Assembly: GCF_000612845.1 (NCBI RefSeq)
Contig: NZ_CCAT010000070.1
Coordinates: 30,659-94,658, forward strand
Direction of reading: 5' to 3'
From: Clostridium ihumii AP5
GTDB lineage: Bacteria > Bacillota > Clostridia > Clostridiales > Clostridiaceae
DNA length: 64,000 nucleotides
Positions 18,822-27,269 of the stretch are shown here, piece after piece (within the stretch, counting starts at the first letter, position 1; every line of letters begins with the position of its first letter). The translations under genes and the position numbers were made by a program. Below the pieces are notes generated by a model. It worked only from the letters and a program-made list of their open reading frames with translations. It did not search any database and was not told the origin of the DNA.

Positions 18822-19439
18822 ATGCCAAGTAAAATTGATTATTATGGTAAATTTAGAGAGAGGCACTTTTTAACATTTCCTACCTTAGAAACTAAAAGAT
18901 TTTTATTATTAAAATGTGATAAAAATTATGAAAGAAATTTTGAAGAACTATTAAGTGATGAAGAAATTAATAAATACACAGGAACTGAAGTAGTAAATGC
19001 TAAAGAAGAGTGCAACATTTATTTGGAGCATATAGATGAAGAATATAAGAATAAGACAGCACTTAATTGGGTTATAATAGATAAGGAAAAGTGTGAATTT
19101 ACAGGCGAGATTAGGTTATACAGCATAGATTTGTATTCTAATAGATGTGAATTAGGATATACTATAGTCAAAAAAAATTGGCGAAAAAGGATTGCAACTG
19201 AATGTATATTAAGAGTTTTAAATTTTGCATTTAATGAGCTTTATATGAACAAAGTATCTGCACTTATAGATATGCATAATATTGCATCTAAAAGACTTAT
19301 AAAATTATTAGGCTTTGCAGAAGAAGGAATATTAAGAGAGCACTATTATAGTTTTAAAAGAAAGGCATATATAACTGTAGAAGTGTGGTCAATGATAAAA
19401 AAAGATAATGAATTTTATACTAAGACGTTAAAAATATAA
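18822..19439 (+). CDS. GNAT acetyltransferase, RimJ/RimL type
   Basis: 205 residues, Acetyltransf_3 family. LETKRFLLLKCDKNYERNFEELLSD is the usual N-terminal LxTxRLxLR region, CELGYTIVKKNWRKRIATEC is the strand 4-helix 3 acetyl-CoA segment, and ASKRLIKLLGFAEEGILREH is the C-terminal signature. It may acetylate an N-terminal amine or a small molecule; the substrate cannot be read from sequence. The acetyl-CoA loop is unusual (NWRKRIAT rather than QxxGxA). AAGGGGG precedes the ATG. Confidence 0.88.
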   Translation: MPSKIDYYGKFRERHFLTFPTLETKRFLLLKCDKNYERNFEELLSDEEINKYTGTEVVNAKEECNIYLEHIDEEYKNKTALNWVIIDKEKCEFTGEIRLYSIDLYSNRCELGYTIVKKNWRKRIATECILRVLNFAFNELYMNKVSALIDMHNIASKRLIKLLGFAEEGILREHYYSFKRKAYITVEVWSMIKKDNEFYTKTLKI

Positions 19440-19445
19440 CAAGTT

Positions 19446-19483
19446 AAAGAGACCACAAAAACTTTTGTAGTCTCTTTTTCTGT
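19446..19483 (+). terminator. Intrinsic terminator of the GNAT gene
   Basis: AGAGACCACAAAA pairs with TTTTGTAGTCTCT (one mismatch), then a T run. Confidence 0.85.
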
Positions 19484-19509
19484 AGTTATTTAAAATTTTT
19501 TCTTTAGTA

Positions 19510-19576
19510 ATAGACTCATTAAGAAATTTTCTTCATGGGTCTTAATAAAAGTTACAATACTAAAATTGTAACTTTT
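19510..19576. other. Two adjacent hairpins downstream of the TPR gene
   Basis: AGACTCAT...ATGGGTCT (about 19512-19541) and AAAAGTTACAAT/ATTGTAACTTTT (19547-19576). The second could terminate the minus-strand TPR transcript, though it lies about 90 bases beyond the stop. Confidence 0.45.
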
Positions 19577-19663
19577 AAAATTTAGGATAAAATTTAAAAG
19601 CATGAAACTTTCAAAATCGTATTATAAATAGTATTCCTTAATAAAAATAAAATATACAAAAAA

Positions 19664-20029
19664 TTATTTTAATATTAAATGTCCAATATTATTTGTATAT
19701 TCCAAAGTGTAAAGATTTTTATCAGCAGTATCATCTTTAAAGTCTTCATAATATAAATCATTAAAGTTAAATACATAATTAAAAGAAGATATTCTCTCTA
19801 AATTTTTATAGGCAGATTTAAATGTTGCATCAAGAGAATATGCAACATTATAGTGTTTTAGTGCTGAATCTAAATCACCATTGATTTCACATATAATTCC
19901 AAGTAAGTTGTGTGGTTTAGCAGATATATCATTTTGTAGCATAGCTAAATGAATACAAGTTAAAGCCTCATCATATTTTTTACTTTTAATTAAATAAATT
20001 GCTTTTTCAATATTTTCATCAAAACTCAT
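19664..20029 (-). CDS. Small TPR-repeat protein
   Basis: 121 residues. Residues about 5-35 (IEKAIYLIKSKKYDEALTCI), 38-70 (KPHNLLGIICEINGDLDSAL) and the following AYSLDATFKSAYKNLERIS fit two to three tetratricopeptide repeats, a protein-binding scaffold. There is no signal peptide or membrane segment. The C-terminal 35 residues (NFNDLYYEDFKDD...) are acidic and unlike TPR. Partner unknown; it stands alone. Confidence 0.75.
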   Translation of the reverse strand: MSFDENIEKAIYLIKSKKYDEALTCIHLAMLQNDISAKPHNLLGIICEINGDLDSALKHYNVAYSLDATFKSAYKNLERISSFNYVFNFNDLYYEDFKDDTADKNLYTLEYTNNIGHLILK

Positions 20030-20218
20030 ATAAAATCACCCCCAAGTTTTAATATATAAATTTTACCAAGAAACATATAAAGATAAGATAAAGATTATGT
20101 TTAACTATATAAATAAAACATTAAATACTTGCGTTTTAATAAATTGGGAACAATAAAATAGGAATGGGAATATAAATTAAGTTATTTATGTTTAAAGTGA
20201 GAAATTATATAAAAAATA

Positions 20219-20516
20219 AATTTTATAAAATACACAAAGTAATAGTTATATTTGCTATTAAAACTATGGTAAGTATGAATATTATAATGGGGAATTTATT
20301 CTCCAAACTGAACTTTTTATGGATAAATATTATACTGATTTTATTTGAAGTACAAATAAAACATTGTAGCGGGGATTTCAATCCCCAAAATATTCACCAT
20401 CACACTATTCACTTTTCACTCTTAGTTCTTAATTAGGTTCAATCATAATAAACTGTAAGCTTAATAATATCATTTGATAAAGAGGTTATTTAAACTTTGA
20501 ACTTGGAACCCTATAA
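20219..20516 (+). repeat. Long composite repeat (copy C)
   Basis: Close copy of 15960-16260: shared GGGGAATTTATTCTCCAAA, GAACTTTTTATGGATAAATA and TTTGAAGTACAAATAAAACA segments, a GTAG-CGGGGATT-TCA-ATCCCC hairpin at 20365-20386, and a right-hand TTGGAACCCTATA end. The left GGTTCCAA end is altered to GGTTCAAT. It lies in the 600-base gap before nth. Confidence 0.85.
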
Positions 20517-20624
20517 TTAAGTTATTTAAAATGGTATAATAAATGTTAACAAATATAAATTATTAGAAAATACTATTTCGGATTAGAAATTAAAATATAG
20601 TTTTTAGGAAAGTAGGAAATTATA

Positions 20625-21260
20625 ATGAATAAAAAGACTAGAGATGAAGTTTTAAGAATATTAAGTGAAGTTTATGAAGGGGCAACTTGTGGATTAAATT
20701 TTAATAGTCCATTTGAACTTTTAATATCAACAATTTTGTCAGCTCAATGTACTGATGAAAGAGTAAATTTAGTTACAAAAGAATTATACAAGGAATACAA
20801 TACTCCAGAAGCTATAGTAACTTTAAGTGAAGAAGAACTTGGAGAAAAAATTAGAAGTTGTGGATTTTACAAGAATAAGAGTAAAAATATTTTAGGTTGC
20901 TGTAAAATGCTCTTAGAAAAGTATCATGGAGAAGTGCCTAAAACAATGGAAGAACTTATAGAATTACCTGGTGTAGGAAGAAAAACAGCAAATGTTGTTA
21001 TGGCAAATGTATTTGGAATACCTGCAATAGCTGTAGATACACATGTTTTTAGATTATCTAATAGGATAGGTATTGCAAAAGGGAAAGATGTAGAAGAAGT
21101 AGAACAGAAACTAATGAAAAATATACCTAAAAAAATGTGGAGTGACGCTCATCACTACTTAATATGGCATGGTAGAAAAATATGTAATGCTAGAAAACCT
21201 AAATGTGAAGAATGCCCAATAGTACAGTACTGTGAATATTACAATGGAAAAAATAAATAA
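20625..21260 (+). CDS. nth: Endonuclease III, DNA glycosylase/AP lyase
   Basis: 211 residues, full length. Helix-hairpin-helix LPGVGRKTANVV with catalytic Lys120 and Asp138 (AVDTHVFRLSNR). The 4Fe-4S cluster loop has Cys187, 194, 197 and 203 in the C-x6-C-x2-C-x5-C spacing. It removes oxidised pyrimidines and nicks the abasic site in base excision repair. AGGAAAGTAGG lies before the ATG. Ninety-nine bases separate it from the malic enzyme gene; no terminator was seen between them, so co-transcription is possible. Confidence 0.97.
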   Translation: MNKKTRDEVLRILSEVYEGATCGLNFNSPFELLISTILSAQCTDERVNLVTKELYKEYNTPEAIVTLSEEELGEKIRSCGFYKNKSKNILGCCKMLLEKYHGEVPKTMEELIELPGVGRKTANVVMANVFGIPAIAVDTHVFRLSNRIGIAKGKDVEEVEQKLMKNIPKKMWSDAHHYLIWHGRKICNARKPKCEECPIVQYCEYYNGKNK

Positions 21261-21359
21261 AGTACGTTATACTAAAAATAAGTGAAGATTTAAAATAAAA
21301 TAATTATTTTATTGACTCAATATAAAATTAGTAAGTAAAGCAAGGGAAGGGTGTTTGAC

Positions 21360-22535
21360 ATGTCTATACAAGAAGAAGCATTAAAAGTACATAAAGAAAA
21401 GAGAGGTAAGCTTGAAGTAATTGGAAAGATGAAAGTTGAATGTAGTAAAGATTTATCTTTAGCATATACTCCAGGTGTTGCTCAGCCTTGTTTAGAGATT
21501 GCAAAAAATAAAGATGCAGTTTATGACTATACTATAAAAGGAAATACTGTGGCAATAGTTTCAAATGGAACAGCTGTTTTAGGACTTGGTAATATTGGTG
21601 CAGAGGCATCTATACCAGTTATGGAAGGAAAAGCATTATTATTTAAAGAATTTGGAAATATAGATGCATTTCCTATATGTCTAGATACAGAAGATCCAGA
21701 AGAAGTTATAAAAACAGTTAAATTATTAAGTCCAGTATTTGGTGGAATAAATTTAGAAGATATAAAAGCACCAGAATGTTTTTATATAGAAAAAAGATTA
21801 AAAGAAGAATTAAATATACCAGTATTTCATGATGATCAACATGGAACAGCAATTGTTGTTTTAGCAGGACTTTACAATGCATTAAAAGTAGTTAATAAAG
21901 AAATAGAAAACGTTAAGATTATAATAAATGGAGCAGGTTCAGCAGGAATAGCAATTTGTAAATTGCTTTTGAATGCTGGAGCTAAAAATGTGGTAATGTG
22001 TGATAAACATGGTGCCATAACAGAAAATCAAGATTTCATAAATGATGCTCAAAAAGAAATAGCTAAAGTAACTAATAGAAATATGGAAGAAGGAGTTTTA
22101 GCTGATGTAATAAAAGGAGCAGATGTATTCATAGGAGTTTCTGCACCTGGCATATTAACAAAAGAAATGGTATCAAAAATGAACAAAGATGCAATAGTAT
22201 TTGCTATGGCAAACCCAACACCAGAAATAATGCCAGACCTTGCAAAAGAAGGTGGAGCAAGGGTTGTTGGAACAGGACGTTCAGATTTTGATAATCAAAT
22301 AAATAATGTTCTAGTATTCCCAGGAATATTTAAAGGAGCATTAGAAGTACGAGCTACAGAAATAACAGAAGAAATGAAACTTGCAGCAGCAAGAGGAATT
22401 GCAAATCTAATAACTGATGAAGAATTAAATGAAAACTATATAATTCCAAAAACATTAGATAAAAGAGTTGCAGAATCTGTATCATCAGAAGTAAAAAGAA
22501 TAGCAAGAGAAAGTGGCGTTGCTAGAATAAAATAA
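21360..22535 (+). CDS. Malic enzyme (malate dehydrogenase, decarboxylating)
   Basis: 391 residues from ATG 21360, with GGAAGG nine bases upstream; the GTG at 21351 overlaps that site. LAYTPGVAQPC and the catalytic Tyr region are near the N-terminus, Lys in GKALLFKEFGNIDAFP, the metal ligands in NLEDIKAPECF and VFHDDQHGTAIV, and the NAD(P) loop IINGAGSAGIAI in the second half. It converts malate to pyruvate and CO2. The short bacterial form is typical of Firmicutes MaeB/YtsJ-type enzymes; the cofactor preference is not certain. Confidence 0.94.
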   Translation: MSIQEEALKVHKEKRGKLEVIGKMKVECSKDLSLAYTPGVAQPCLEIAKNKDAVYDYTIKGNTVAIVSNGTAVLGLGNIGAEASIPVMEGKALLFKEFGNIDAFPICLDTEDPEEVIKTVKLLSPVFGGINLEDIKAPECFYIEKRLKEELNIPVFHDDQHGTAIVVLAGLYNALKVVNKEIENVKIIINGAGSAGIAICKLLLNAGAKNVVMCDKHGAITENQDFINDAQKEIAKVTNRNMEEGVLADVIKGADVFIGVSAPGILTKEMVSKMNKDAIVFAMANPTPEIMPDLAKEGGARVVGTGRSDFDNQINNVLVFPGIFKGALEVRATEITEEMKLAAARGIANLITDEELNENYIIPKTLDKRVAESVSSEVKRIARESGVARIK

Positions 22536-22544
22536 TATAAATAT

Positions 22545-22584
22545 AAAAAATCCGTTAAGCTAAATAAGCTTAACGGATTTTTTT
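22545..22584 (+). terminator. Intrinsic terminator of malic enzyme gene
   Basis: AAAAAATCCGTTAAGCT pairs with AGCTTAACGGATTTTTT across a small AAATA loop. Confidence 0.92.
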
Positions 22585-22619
22585 ATATTATGGAATATCT
22601 TTTATGTAAACAAGATTTA

Positions 22620-23105
22620 TTTTTAAACGTAGCCTGGATTATGTTTTGTCGTAGCCGGGATTTCAATCCCGGTGTTCTTTGATGTGGATATAAAGCTGAA
22701 AATTTCAAATAAATCAAAGAGAGATATACCGGAATGAATTCCGGGCTAAAAAGAAAAATGGAATTGAGTTTTAAATATATCAGAAATTATTTTAAAACGT
22801 AGCCGGGATTATGTTTTGTCGTAGCCGGGATTTCAATCCCGGTGTTCTTTGATATGGATATAAAGCTGAAAACTTCAAATAAATCAAAAAGAAATATACC
22901 CGAATGAATTCCGGGTTACGGAGGTAAATGGAATTGAGTTTTAAATATATCAGAAATTATTTTAAAACGTAGCCGGGATTATGTTTTGTCGTAGCTGGGA
23001 TTTCAATCCCGGTGTTCTTTGATATGGATATAAAGCTGAAAATTTAAAATAAATTAAAGAGAGATATACCGGAATGAATTCCGGGCTAAAAAGAAAAATG
23101 GAAGT
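22620..23105 (+). repeat. Three tandem 170-bp BIME-like units (GTAG hairpins with inverted partners)
   Basis: ACGTAGCC landmarks at 22627, 22797 and 22967 give an exact 170-base period. Each unit holds a half-site (GTAGCCGGGATT), then 24-26 bases on a full GTAG-CCGGGATT-TCA-ATCCCGG hairpin (GTAG at 22651, 22821, 22991), then about 80 bases later the inverted partner (CCGGAATGAATTCCGGGCTA). Units differ at a few positions, so duplication is recent but not brand new. The third unit runs straight into a GGGACTGAC-type arm. The block sits between the malic enzyme terminator and a membrane protease gene. Confidence 0.9.
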
Positions 23106-23196
23106 GACTTTACTTGTTAAGTTAAGTATCTCATTTAAAAGGAAAAGTAAATTAGTCCATAAAGTGTTTGTCCATCTTGTTAATTAGTATTTTAAG
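23102..23196 (+). repeat. GGGACTGAC-type forward arm
   Basis: GAAGTGACTTTACTTGTTAA ... TTTGTCCATCTTGTTAATTA matches the arms near 42.0 and 63.1 kb, with a diverged right end (TGTCCATCTT instead of TGTCCCTCTT). It directly follows the 170-bp array. Confidence 0.7.
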
Positions 23197-23325
23197 ACTA
23201 AAAAGATACACAAAAAAAGATTGGAAGTTTGTGAATGAAACAAATGTAAAATAAATATAAAAATTACAATGAAATCAACTATAAATAATTTTTTTATGTA
23301 TTCTATAATAAAGGGGGGTAACAGC

Positions 23326-24138
23326 ATGAAGAAAAAAGAAGTTATTTTCACAATAATTATATCAATATTATATTTTATTTTTATTTTAAATAGAGAAGGA
23401 GAACAACCAATAATAAATTACTTAGGACATATAATTTATATATGGATAGATATAATTTTAATTTCATTAATAAGGAATGATACAGAAAAATACGATGAGG
23501 ATTTTATATACTCAAATAAAAAAGCAATAATAGCATTTGCAATTCTATATATTTACTTAATTCTAACTAATATATTATCCAATAATAAGTCTCAAGTTAA
23601 TAATATAAGTTTATATGAGACTAAAATAAGCTATATTATTTATCCAATAATCATGATTGGCGTAGTATATGGAATATTACTAATTTCAATGAAAATGTTA
23701 AAAATAGATATAAAGAATTTTAAATTTAAAATTGGAATTAAGGAATTATTACTAGTTATACTATTAATAGCAATAAAAAAAGTAATAGAATGTTCTTTTT
23801 TAGGAATTGATATGTTGATTAATGGAAGAGAAGTATTTTATATATTTATAAATTTTGTCATTAATCTTATTTCACCAGCGTTCATAGAAGAAATGATTTT
23901 TAGAGGACTACTTATGTCAGGACTTAAAGGATTTTATTTTAAAATAGAAAATGCTAATATAATTCAAGCTGTTTTATTTGGATCAATTCATTACTTTTAT
24001 TACACTCAATATGGCATCATAGGAATATTGGGAATTTCATTTCAAGCAATTGTAGGGTATATGCTAGGAAAATTATATATAAAAACTAAATCACTAACAC
24101 CATGCATAGTATTGCATGCATTGATTAATACAATTTAA
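23326..24138 (+). CDS. CPBP-family intramembrane metalloprotease (CAAX-protease-like)
   Basis: 270 residues from ATG 23326, preceded by AAGGGGGG at 23311-23318; the upstream in-frame ATG has no ribosome site. About seven membrane helices. Motif 1 is AFIEEMIFRGLL (E188, E189, R193), motif 2 FGSIHY (H222), and the third region is VLHALIN near the end. In Gram-positive bacteria such proteins act in bacteriocin maturation or immunity or in prenyl-protein processing; the substrate here is unknown. It is 100 bases upstream of the VanR-like gene, same strand. Confidence 0.85.
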   Translation: MKKKEVIFTIIISILYFIFILNREGEQPIINYLGHIIYIWIDIILISLIRNDTEKYDEDFIYSNKKAIIAFAILYIYLILTNILSNNKSQVNNISLYETKISYIIYPIIMIGVVYGILLISMKMLKIDIKNFKFKIGIKELLLVILLIAIKKVIECSFLGIDMLINGREVFYIFINFVINLISPAFIEEMIFRGLLMSGLKGFYFKIENANIIQAVLFGSIHYFYYTQYGIIGILGISFQAIVGYMLGKLYIKTKSLTPCIVLHALINTI

Positions 24139-24237
24139 TGTTAAAAAATACTTATATATTGAATAAAATATATTTATAAATTATTATTAAACTTAATAAT
24201 ATTTATATACAGAATTATAATTAGGAAGGAGATAGAT

Positions 24238-24936
24238 ATGTGTACTAAGATATTAGTAGTTGATGATGAAAAAACAATAGCGAATTTAATTGAATTATAT
24301 CTAGAAAATGAGAATTTCAAAGTATTTAAATGCTATACAGGAGCAGAAGCAATGAAAATTATAGAAAATGAGGAGTTGGATATGGCTATATTAGATATTA
24401 TGCTTCCAGATATAGATGGTTTTACTATATGTAGAAAAATAAGAGATTCATATACATTTCCAGTAATTATGCTTACTGCGAAAGATGAGGAAATGGATAA
24501 AATTACAGGATTAACTTTAGGAGCAGATGACTATATAACTAAACCCTTTAGACCATTAGAGTTAGTAGCGAGAGTAAAAGCGCAATTAAGGAGATTTACC
24601 AAATATAATATAAATAATAAGACTTCAAATGATGATACAATCTCAATTGGTGGATTAATACTAGATAAAAATACACATGAATGTTTTTTAAATGAAAAAA
24701 TATTGTCTTTAACACCTACAGAATTTTCTATTTTATGGGTATTGTGTGAAAATAGAGGTCAAGTAATAAGTTCAGATGTATTATTTCAAAAGGTATGGGG
24801 CGATAAATATTTTAGTAATAGTAATAATACTATTATGGTACATATTAGACATATTAGAGAAAAAATGAATGAATCAGCAGAAAACCCTAAATATATAAAA
24901 ACAGTATGGGGAGTTGGATATAAAATTGAAGGATAA
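24238..24936 (+). CDS. OmpR-family response regulator, VanR-like
   Basis: 232 residues. The receiver domain has the acidic pair VVDDE, phospho-acceptor Asp53 (ILDIMLPD) and Lys in YITKPFRPLE; the C-terminal winged helix is LTPTEFSILWVLCENRGQVIS...GVGYKIEG. It overlaps the kinase gene by about 11 bases, so the two are coupled. Similarity to VanR of glycopeptide-resistance clusters is by overall pattern and the downstream D,D-carboxypeptidase. No van ligase genes occur here, so a cell-wall sensing role is more likely than resistance. Confidence 0.9.
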   Translation: MCTKILVVDDEKTIANLIELYLENENFKVFKCYTGAEAMKIIENEELDMAILDIMLPDIDGFTICRKIRDSYTFPVIMLTAKDEEMDKITGLTLGADDYITKPFRPLELVARVKAQLRRFTKYNINNKTSNDDTISIGGLILDKNTHECFLNEKILSLTPTEFSILWVLCENRGQVISSDVLFQKVWGDKYFSNSNNTIMVHIRHIREKMNESAENPKYIKTVWGVGYKIEG

Positions 24937-26062
24937 TAAAACTAGAAAAAGTGATTATTTAGCATTTAAAAGAAAAATATTCCTTAAAGTTTTAATACTT
25001 GTTTTGCTTAGCTTTACTTTTTTATTAGCATTAACTTTATTATTAAGGGGACATTTTGGTAATTGGATTGTAAATTTTTTAAGAGATACATTTTATTTGT
25101 CTGAATCAGATGCGGTAATTATTAATCATTACATATTTAGAAATAATGCAGATAAAATTATGTTAATTTTGAGTGCAATTATATTTTTAATCATATTTAG
25201 AGTTGCCATATCATGGGTTACAAAATACTTTGATGAGATTAATGAAGGAATGGAATCATTAATACAAAATACTAATAACAAGATTGAACTTTCACCAGAA
25301 ATGAATTTCATGGAAAATAAGTTGAATACATTTCGGCATGCTATGGAAAAAAGAGAAAGAGATGCAAGGCAATCAGAACAAAGAAAAAATGACTTAGTTG
25401 TTTATTTGGCACATGATATAAAAACACCACTTACTTCAGTTATAGGATACTTAGAGTTAATGGATCAAATACCAGATATGCCTCTAGAGCAAAGAGCAAA
25501 GTACATTGGAATTACACTAGAAAAGGCAAATAGACTTGAAGCATTGATTAATGAATTCTTTGAAATTACTAGATATAATCTACAAACAATTATACTAGAT
25601 AAAGGAGAGTTCAATTTATCATATATGCTATTACAAATTACAGATGAGTTTTATCCAATGCTTTCGGAAAAAAAACAAGAAGCTATAGTAAACTCTGAAG
25701 AAAATATTATATTTTATGGTGATTCTGAGAAGCTTGCTAGAGTATTTAATAATGTATTGAAAAATGCAATTGCTTATGGAAATAATAATAGTAAAATAAT
25801 AATAAATGCTTATATTAAAGAGGATAATATAACTATAGAAATCAAAAATAATGGAAGAAAAATACCCTCTGATGAATTAAATAGTATATTTGAGAAATTT
25901 TATAGAGTGGATAAGTCCAGGGGAACTGATAATGGAAATGCAGGGTTAGGACTTGCAATTGCAAAAGAAATTGTAGAACTACATTGTGGAGCAATTTATG
26001 CAGAAAGCAATGATGAATATACTACGTTTTACATAAAGCTACCTAGAAAAATCAATAAATAG
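24926..26062 (+). CDS. Sensor histidine kinase, VanS-like
   Basis: About 378 residues from TTG 24926 (GGGGAG about 12 bases before); TTG 24914 is an alternative. Two membrane helices at about 18-41 and 78-98 flank a short external loop, as in VanS. Then HisKA with VVYLAHDIKTPLTSVIGYLE (His163) and HATPase with N box (VFNNVLKNAIAYG) and G box (NAGLGLAIAKEIVELHCG). It should phosphorylate the overlapping response regulator. The signal is probably an envelope signal, but it cannot be read from the sequence. Confidence 0.9.
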   Translation: MKDNKTRKSDYLAFKRKIFLKVLILVLLSFTFLLALTLLLRGHFGNWIVNFLRDTFYLSESDAVIINHYIFRNNADKIMLILSAIIFLIIFRVAISWVTKYFDEINEGMESLIQNTNNKIELSPEMNFMENKLNTFRHAMEKRERDARQSEQRKNDLVVYLAHDIKTPLTSVIGYLELMDQIPDMPLEQRAKYIGITLEKANRLEALINEFFEITRYNLQTIILDKGEFNLSYMLLQITDEFYPMLSEKKQEAIVNSEENIIFYGDSEKLARVFNNVLKNAIAYGNNNSKIIINAYIKEDNITIEIKNNGRKIPSDELNSIFEKFYRVDKSRGTDNGNAGLGLAIAKEIVELHCGAIYAESNDEYTTFYIKLPRKINK

Positions 26063-26065
26063 TTA

Positions 26066-26117
26066 AAACACTATCCTTTTATGACTTATAGTCATAAAAG
26101 GATAGTGTTTTTGTTTT
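26066..26117 (+). terminator. Strong terminator after the two-component genes
   Basis: AACACTATCCTTTTATGAC pairs with GTCATAAAAGGATAGTGTT, then TTTGTTTT. The carboxypeptidase behind it therefore needs its own promoter. Confidence 0.93.
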
Positions 26118-26256
26118 AAAATCATAAAAAGAAAAGATTAAGTCCTTCATAAGAAAATCTTAAGAAATATATAAGTTCATATTTAGATAAAAAATTTTAG
26201 AATTTATTAAAATTAATTCATAAGGAATTGAGATATACACTTAAGGAGGATTTTGA

Positions 26257-27228
26257 ATGATGATATATAGAGAAAAAAATAAAAAGAAAATTGGAAAGCT
26301 AAAATATACAACTTTAGCAATGTGTGCAGGATGTATTACAACATTAATGTTATCAAATTGCTTAATAAATAAAATTGATTTAAATGAAGTTATATTTTCA
26401 AAACTTCAGAGTATAGAAATAAAAAGTGAAACAAATGAATTTATGGATAATGATTTATTATATAGTTCAAATGCAATTCTTATTGGATTAGATGACAATA
26501 ATGTACTTTTAAATAAATTTGCAGATAAAAAGATATATCCAGCATCACTTACAAAGATTATGACAGCAATTTTAGCAATTGAAAGTATTCCTAATTTAGA
26601 AAAAAATATTAAATTACAAGAGGATATGTTTAGAGAACTATATGAAGAGGATGCATCTATGGCAGGTTTTTTACCTAATGAAGAAGTAGAGGCTATTGAT
26701 TTAATTTATGGAGTGTTATTACCTTCAGGTGCAGAGAGTTGCATTGGATTAGCAAATGAAATTGCAGGCTCAGAAAAAAACTATGTTGAACTCATGAATG
26801 ATAAGGCTAAAGAATTAGGTATGAATGATACTCATTTTACAAATTCAACAGGATTGCATAATAGAAATCATTATAGTACTGTAAATGATATTTCAAAATT
26901 ATTAAGATATGCATTACAGAATAATACATTTAGACAGATATATACATCAAAAATTCACAGTACAAAATCAACAAATTTGCATCCTGATGGAATTACATTT
27001 GAGAGTACAATGTTCAAGCATATTAATGAAGAATATGAAAGTAAAGGGATTATTGAGGGTGGAAAAACTGGATATACTGAAAAGGCTAATTTGTGTCTTG
27101 CCAGCTTATCAAAAATAAATGGAAAGGAATATATTTTGGTAACTGCGAATGCACATGGAAATCCTGGAACAGAGCAATTTAATATTTCAGATGCATTTAA
27201 TGTATATAATAGAATTTTAGAAAATTAA
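26257..27228 (+). CDS. D-alanyl-D-alanine carboxypeptidase, S11 family (VanY/DacA-like)
   Basis: 323 residues with an N-terminal membrane anchor (about 17-37). Active-site motifs: SLTK at 97-100 (nucleophile Ser97), SGAES at 157-161 in the SxN position (Ala replaces the usual Asn), and KTG at 270-272. It trims the terminal D-Ala of peptidoglycan stem peptides outside the cell. AAGGAGG precedes the ATG. It follows the VanRS-like pair but behind a strong terminator, so it may be their target from a separate promoter. The C-terminal membrane-binding domain of classical PBP5 is absent. Confidence 0.9.
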   Translation: MMIYREKNKKKIGKLKYTTLAMCAGCITTLMLSNCLINKIDLNEVIFSKLQSIEIKSETNEFMDNDLLYSSNAILIGLDDNNVLLNKFADKKIYPASLTKIMTAILAIESIPNLEKNIKLQEDMFRELYEEDASMAGFLPNEEVEAIDLIYGVLLPSGAESCIGLANEIAGSEKNYVELMNDKAKELGMNDTHFTNSTGLHNRNHYSTVNDISKLLRYALQNNTFRQIYTSKIHSTKSTNLHPDGITFESTMFKHINEEYESKGIIEGGKTGYTEKANLCLASLSKINGKEYILVTANAHGNPGTEQFNISDAFNVYNRILEN

Positions 27229-27269
27229 TATTAATTTTAAAAATATAAACATGTAAGGGAGAAATATAA

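Noticed and set aside
22620..23105. CRISPR array
   Set aside because: The repeat unit is 170 bases with two hairpins and no unique spacers, and no cas genes are present.
26257..26365. Lipoprotein signal in the D,D-carboxypeptidase (LSNC)
   Set aside because: Asn before the Cys is atypical for a lipobox; a simple membrane anchor is more likely.
24238..27228. Vancomycin resistance cluster
   Set aside because: No van ligase, dehydrogenase, racemase or VanX gene; only regulators and a carboxypeptidase are present.
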